A DNA stretch of 64,000 nucleotides from Paracyclopina nana. Its lineage: Eukaryota > Arthropoda > Copepoda > Cyclopoida > Cyclopettidae. The stretch lies in the NCBI GenBank assembly GCA_019096065.1, contig JAGUCH010000008.1:5647001-5711000 (forward strand), in the 5' to 3' direction. Below are positions 58,801 to 64,000 of the stretch, piece by piece. The translations under genes were made by a program, and so were the position numbers. The notes below the pieces were generated by a model. It was not told the origin of the DNA. It did no database searches and saw only the letters and a list, made by a program, of their open reading frames with translations. Within the stretch, counting starts at the first letter, position 1. Every line of letters begins with the position of its first letter.

Positions 58801-61800
58801 GAGGCCAATGAGACGCAGAACAATGCCAACAATGGCAATGCTGCCAGCGGTGGTGAAGGAGGAGCTGGTGGCCAAAATGAGGTCTTCTTCTCTGATGAAG
58901 ACACCGGAGAAAGTTCCCACGGGGAGGAGGATGAAAGTGATGGTGGAGAAACTGATGAACAAGATGGAGATGAATTTTCCTACAGTGGAGCTGTTGGAGG
59001 TCCACCCGAGGAAATCCTAGAACGAAGATCCTCTGGACCTCTTGGAGGCCTTGGCAGTGACCGTATCAACTTGGCACCGCAATCCATGCAGTGGGCCATT
59101 CGTACACGGAGCAAAGGAAGAGCTGGTGGAAGTGGTACTGGAGGCAGCTCCGGCGGTGGAGGATTCATCTACATTGATCCCGCCAGTCTGCGTCGATCAA
59201 CCTCAAGTGCAACAGCAGTTGCAGCGGCAGCCGCGGCCGCAGCGGCCGCTTCAGGAAGCGGTGGATCAGCTGGCAGTGAGTATATGACCATGTCCACGAC
59301 AGCCTCGGCCTTGGCCAGAGCTTTTGGCGTTGTCGTGAGGACAATTGCTGATTTGCTCAGCCTTTTGCAAGACTATGGACCCTTGACTCCGCCCTTGAAC
59401 AGAATGTTAGACATCTCCACCAACGAGGCTGTCAGCCTTCAATTTTTGATTGAGACCACCCTGAAGCCCAACTGGGACTGGCTGATGACGGTGATGGACT
59501 CCACCGAGGCTCAGCTCCGATTTGGCTCAGCCCTGACCAACTCCACTGATCCCAACCAACCTGGCCATCCTTTGTCAAGGACAGCTGTGTCGGCATCGCG
59601 TCTGATCTCTGCTCAAGAATTGCAGCCTTCCACAAGTTCAAGAGGATTTTCGGCCAGCCGAGCTGCAGCCACTTCATTGTCAGCCCTGACAGGTGCAGCT
59701 GGATCAGCTGGCACTGCAGTGCTCGCAGCCTCTGGTCATCTGGAGCCAGCTTCGAGTCGAAGAGACTTCTTATCCTATGCTCTGTCCCTGATGAGGTCAC
59801 ACAACTCTGAACATTCTGACTCCCTGCCAGTGCTTGACGTGGCCTCAATGAAGCACATAGCCTATGTATTTGATTCACTCGTTTATTACATGAGGTCAGG
59901 CTCTGATTTGGACCTTCATTGTGGGGGCAACCCAGAGTTCCTTCCTGAAGTATCTCCTTCTACGAATGAGGAAGCTGATGATGATGGAATGAACGAGAGA
60001 GAAATTCCATCTGGTCGAAGGCACATTTTCTTCCAGAGGTCCGAGTCGACTCTCTGCCTGGGCTGTCCACCTCCAGATCCATTTGCCAATTCTGATCCTA
60101 TCCCCTTAGCAGAGCAGCCTCAGCTTTTACAGCCCAACGCAAGAAGAGAGGACCTTTTTGGTTCACCTAAGCAGCCATTGAATCAAGCTGATTCCGCCAA
60201 TCCCCTCTCAGTCCTGCCAACAAAATTGGGCCTGGCCAGCAGGAGCTCTATTGATGAACCGATGGAGCATTCGTCCTCTTCTCCTTTGGCCCAATCTCAA
60301 AACCAGCTGAGATCTATGCTAGCCACTGATACCGAGATGACGGCTGAACAGCCTCAGGATCTGTCAATGGCCTCCAGCTCCGGATCGGATAGCAGGGTGT
60401 CCTTTACATCGCCCAAGAAGGCTTTTATGATGCGAGCCTCGACATCGTCATCTTCAGCGACAGCCGCTCCAGAAGTGCTGGTGGTGTCAACTGAGGCTGG
60501 CAATAGCCACGAGGTAACTATTGAAACGACCACCAAGCACCACCCTCAAATCAAGCAATTGATGGCGTCCGTGCCACACGATATCCTTCTTGGGAGATGG
60601 AGACTCACTCTCGACCTGTTTGGACGCGTTTTCGTCGATGACGTCGGCCTTGAGGCTGGCTCAATCATCTCTGAGCTGGGAGGATTTCCAGTGAAGGAGG
60701 CCAAGTTCCGACGCGAAATGGAGAAGTTGAGAAACTCGAGGACTGCAGACCTCACGTTGGTGAAATTGGACCGTGAAAGGAATAACCTGATTGTGCAAGC
60801 CTTCAAGGAGTTCAACACTCACTATGCTCAAAACCTGAGGCGATCTTCATCCACGCAGCCTCCAATGGTGGTAAACCGAGTAAAAGTGACCTTCTTGAAC
60901 GAGCCCGGAGAGGGATCCGGAGTGGCTCGAGGATTCTATACGGCTTTGGCTGAGGCTGTCTTGGCTAACCAGAAGTTGCCCAATTTGGAAATGGCTCAAG
61001 CTGCAGCTATGGGCTCCTCAGCCAACTTGGCTGCTGCGGCCTCAAAGTCAATGCAATTCAGCCTTATCCAAAGATTAAGAGGTACCAGAGAGGCCAGGAT
61101 GGGAGGCCGAACGACCTCAACTTCCACCAGCTCAGGGCCTACCAGCGGCAGCGGTGGAAGCAAGAGCTCCACTTCCCGAGGCCGTGATGTGTCAAGAAGC
61201 CTCTCTTATGATGCCAGAAACTTCATCATGAACGGTAAGCTCTATGACAAACTTGGCGAACTAGAATTATGACTTAGTGTTTTATTATTATTCATAGGTG
61301 ATGTTGCCGGCCCAAATGAACACTTGTCACATCAGCAAATCGCTCTAGGCGAGCGTCTATACCCGAGGGTGCATTCTTTGCACCCTGCATTGTCGAGCAA
61401 AATCACTGGCATGCTTTTGGAGCTGTCCACTGCTCAGCTGATGCTCTTATCCGCCAGCGAAGATTCACTCAGGCTGAAAGTTGATGAGGCTGTCGACCTC
61501 ATTTATCGCCATGGTCTGAGCAACGAGCAACCTCAGCAAGGTGGCAACGTAGCTCAAGGTGGATCCGGAGGAGGTGGAGCTTCAAACGAAAATTCACTCT
61601 TGCCTGACATCGACATATTCAACCTGTCTGCCTCTGCTGCTGCCAAAGCCAAGGAGGAAATGCCGCCCCTCGAGGCTGAGCCTGAGGAGGACAATGCTCC
61701 GCTCTTTTACTCCCCTGGGAAACGAGGCATTTATTCACCTGTTCAAGGGAAAGCATCCGCAGAGAGGCTTAACGCTTTCAGAAACGTGGGACGACTCATG

Positions 61801-62767
61801 GGATTGTGTCTCCTCCAGAACGAACTGTGTCCCCTCTTCCTTAACAGACATGTCCTCAAGTACATTTTAGGTCGCAAAGTTCGATTCCATGACCTGGCTT
61901 TCTTCGACCCCGTCATTTACGAGAGCTTACGACAGCTCGTTGCTGATGCTGAATTGAAGGTAACCAATTGAATTATTTCTGGGTTCAGGATAACACTTAT
62001 TATTAAATTCTTGTAGGAAACCAATGGCAATTTGTTGGCTTCATTGGAGCTGACGTTCAGCATTGACTTGTCGCCAGAGGAAGGTGGCACTTCTGTCGAG
62101 CTTGTGACCAAGGGGCGTGACGTTGAAGTGAACGCTCTCAACGTTTACGCATACGTCCGAAAATATAGCCAATATAGGTAAAAGCTTGAGAATTACCAAA
62201 AAGTGGGCATCAGACACTCAAACTTATTTTGTAGGATGATCACGTGCCAGGAAAAGGCCTTGGAACACTTGAAACTTGGCCTGTTTGATGTCTTACCTAC
62301 TGGATCGTTGGATGGACTGACGGCTGAAGATTTGCGTCTTCTTCTCAACGGGGTAAGTGAATTCAACCATGCGTCGAGATGCTTATTTCATGCATTAATT
62401 AATATTCTAGGTTGGTGACATCAATGTGCAAACCTTGATTAGCTACACTTCGTTCAATGATGAGTCCGGAGAGAGCCCCGATCGACTCGTAGCCATCAAA
62501 AGGTGGCTGTGGTCCATCGTGGAGAAAATGTCCCCGATTGAAAAGCAGGATTTGGTCTTCTTCTGGACGGGCTCACCTGCCTTGCCGGCCTCGGAGGACG
62601 GGTTCCAGCCGATGCCCTCGGTGACCATTCGGCCAGCAGATGACAGGCATTTGCCCTCGGCCAACACTTGCATTTCAAGGCTCTATGTGCCACTGTACTC
62701 GTCCAAAGCCATTCTCAAGAGCAAGCTGCTGATGGCAATCAAAACGAAAAACTTTGGATTTGTGTAA
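52844..62767 (+). CDS. hyd: HECT E3 ubiquitin ligase UBR5 / hyperplastic discs (hyd)
   Basis: A large N-recognin and HECT ligase controlling protein quality, signalling and transcription. Ten exons fit in phase: 52844-53270, 53377-53821, 54171-54755, 54821-57115, 57175-57525, 57591-61234, 61298-61959, 62017-62177, 62235-62352 and 62411-62767, giving 3014 aa (human UBR5 is about 2800). In order: an N-terminal beta-rich region; UBA domain (about 188-230, [19 protein letters not shown]); propeller-like region with KVATWYDE and [18 protein letters not shown] box (about 1301-1368, [19 protein letters not shown] and CDCWEKCKC); acidic stretches; MLLE/PABC domain (about 2362-2420, [16 protein letters not shown]); and HECT domain to the end. 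The catalytic Cys in [11 protein letters not shown] is residue 2983, 31 residues from the C-terminus as in human. Intron 4 uses a GC donor. AATAAA is at 62798-62803. Poly-Ala and Gly-rich insertions explain the extra length. Confidence 0.97.
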
Positions 62768-62797
62768 CCCTTATGATATCAGCCAACTGCACCAATG

Positions 62798-62803
62798 ATA
62801 ATA
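62798..62803 (+). terminator. Poly(A) signal of UBR5
   Basis: AATAAA 31 bases after the stop codon, facing the poly(A) signal of the converging esterase gene about 40 bp away. Confidence 0.6.
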
Positions 62804-62838
62804 AAGCTGTATAGGTAATAATGATATAATATTGCACG

Positions 62839-62844
62839 TTTATT
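62839..62844 (-). terminator. Poly(A) signal overlapping the stop codon (esterase gene)
   Basis: TTTATT on +, AATAAA in the transcript. It begins within the TAA stop of the esterase frame. Confidence 0.55.
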
Positions 62845-64000
62845 AATGTTTGTTCGGGCAGAAGTCATTTCGATCCGGATTGTTCCAAGTGGAAATGTAG
62901 TCGTACAATACGTTATCAGCGGCATCAATTTTCAAGTAGTATGGCTCAGTTTCAGTCCACAAGGGGACTGATTTCTGCTCAGCTGTCCTAAATGTCCCAG
63001 TGGTGGCAAAGTCGGTCCACATTTTGCCAAGTTTCTTTGAAATTTTCTCATCCTCGCCCAATCGATCGAAGAGTCCAGTTGAAAACAAATAGATGAGCTC
63101 ATCGGCATGGGTCACTCCTAGAAGCAACCAATTAGTAATAATAGGTTCATAAATTGTGAATGGCAGCTCACCATGTGGAAGTGGTGGAGAATTTTGGCTG
63201 AAGAGGAGATTGAAAATGGAGTTTTCACCCTCGTATTCAAACGAGTAGAAATTGGATTGGCCACCGTGCATGGAATTGTACTTCATAAACTCGTAAGTGG
63301 CTGCCTTCAAGAAAAACGTTCCCACAAGCTGCAACGTATTGTAAAAGACGTGATTATTATTATAGTTGATGAAGCATCGCATAGGCGACGCAACAATTTG
63401 ATAACTCCTCACATTAATCATCCCAGGCATCATTTTGTCCCAATCACCCAAATCTGTGATGTTAAAATAGTCGTGCTCGACCACTTCGAAAATGACTCCA
63501 CTCGAGTCGTCCAAGCCCAAGGCGTTCAGCATTACGGGGACAAAATTGTGCCTCAAAAAACTGGAGTTGTGAGTCAGGCCTCGAGGCTCGATGTAGTTGT
63601 TGTACATCACTTGTAAAAAATTGAATAATTAGATATAAAAATAGTTTGCCTCAATTGGACTTGCTTACCACCAAGCACGAAGGATCCCTCGTGTTTATTG
63701 GTGCCGAAAACCACTGGTTTGGGCTCAAATTCTCCAGCTTGAAGAATGTCTTCAGGATGCTTGGAAAGGAAAATTTGCGATCCGTGAGTTTGAGCACAAG
63801 GACTTGTCCCACCGAAACCCATGCGTCCATTGTACCTCTCATTTTTCTGGAATCAAAGTCTTTCACAGCTGAATTGCTAAATGTCGAATTTTCGCTCAAT
63901 TTACAATGTAAGTTGTGTGTGTATCCACGATATCCTTCAGGTCTTTGGACTTCATGCACCGGATCAAATCGTCATCATTGTCAGTGGGGCAACCAACTCG
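62843..64000 (-). CDS. Carboxylesterase-family protein, 3' part (5' end outside window)
   Basis: An alpha/beta-hydrolase of the type B carboxylesterase/cholinesterase family. Three exons are visible, 64000-63905 (continuing beyond the window), 63846-63669 and 63609-62843, joined in phase and giving about 346 C-terminal residues. Family marks: VGCPTDNDDDLIRCMKSKD (the Cys loop after the nucleophile elbow), FGTNKHEGSFVLG with the catalytic-type Glu, and GVTHADELIYLF with the catalytic His, followed by WTDFATTGTF. The nucleophile Ser (GESAG-type) lies upstream and cannot be checked, so whether this is an active esterase or a non-catalytic member such as glutactin or neurotactin is open, though the visible Glu and His favour catalysis. 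No C-terminal membrane segment is seen. Ends 75 bp from the UBR5 stop, tail to tail. Confidence 0.9.

Noticed and set aside
1-64000. CRISPR arrays, bacterial operons, rRNA or tRNA genes
   Set aside because: None seen; the exon-intron structure shows this is eukaryotic DNA.

Overview
This is eukaryotic, AT-rich nuclear DNA, most likely from an arthropod (probably a crustacean or an early-branching insect relative). Exon-intron genes have GT-AG junctions, many introns are only 55-150 bp, and the recognisable proteins are typical of arthropods: a pickpocket-type DEG/ENaC channel, an Me31B/DDX6 helicase, a hyd/UBR5 ubiquitin ligase, a PTPDC1 phosphatase and a delilah-like bHLH factor. Species cannot be fixed from the sequence alone. 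Gene models were built by hand from reading frame, splice-site and phase agreement. There is no RNA evidence.

Layout. 1-3.1 kb: intergenic DNA, then a short two-segment membrane ORF (-) beside a decayed duplicate of part of it. 3.6-7.3 kb: PTPDC1 (-), six exons, with a foldback-like repeat in intron 2. 10.4-11.9 kb: a calmodulin-like four-EF-hand protein (+) with a long acidic N-terminus and a MITE in intron 1. 13.8-15.05 kb: a type II membrane protein (-) with a C1q/TNF-like head. 15-22.6 kb: gene desert holding a 147-bp near-perfect hairpin. 22.63-30.80 kb: an apparently intact 8.17-kb CACTA-like DNA transposon. 30.8-39.5 kb: gene desert with short repeats. 39.6-40.6 kb: bHLH factor (-). 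45.9-47.6 kb: pickpocket-like channel (+). 49.1-51.2 kb: DDX6/Me31B (-). 51.4-51.8 kb: a small two-exon gene of unknown function (+), head-to-head with DDX6. 52.8-62.8 kb: UBR5/hyd (+), ten exons, 3014 codons. 62.84 kb to the window end: a carboxylesterase-family gene (-) whose 5' part lies outside.

The most notable find is the transposon. It has perfect 17-bp terminal inverted repeats, dense CAGGT repeats just inside the left end and a thinner set inside the right, and two divergent genes sharing a roughly 490-bp central promoter region. One gene encodes a 959-aa CACTA/TNP2-like transposase, the other a 934-aa, eight-exon protein of unknown function. Both proteins begin MAKKKP. No stop or frameshift interrupts either frame, so it may be recently or currently active.

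A second theme is a 13-17 bp motif (consensus GTAGATGAACACCACAT) found about 14 times on both strands, only in non-coding DNA, sometimes as the two ends of small MITE-like elements. A third is compact 3' ends: in three genes the AATAAA signal overlaps the stop codon, and in a fourth it follows directly. The host genes are functionally unrelated (mRNA repression, ubiquitin ligation, ion channel, phosphatase), so no pathway or operon is implied.
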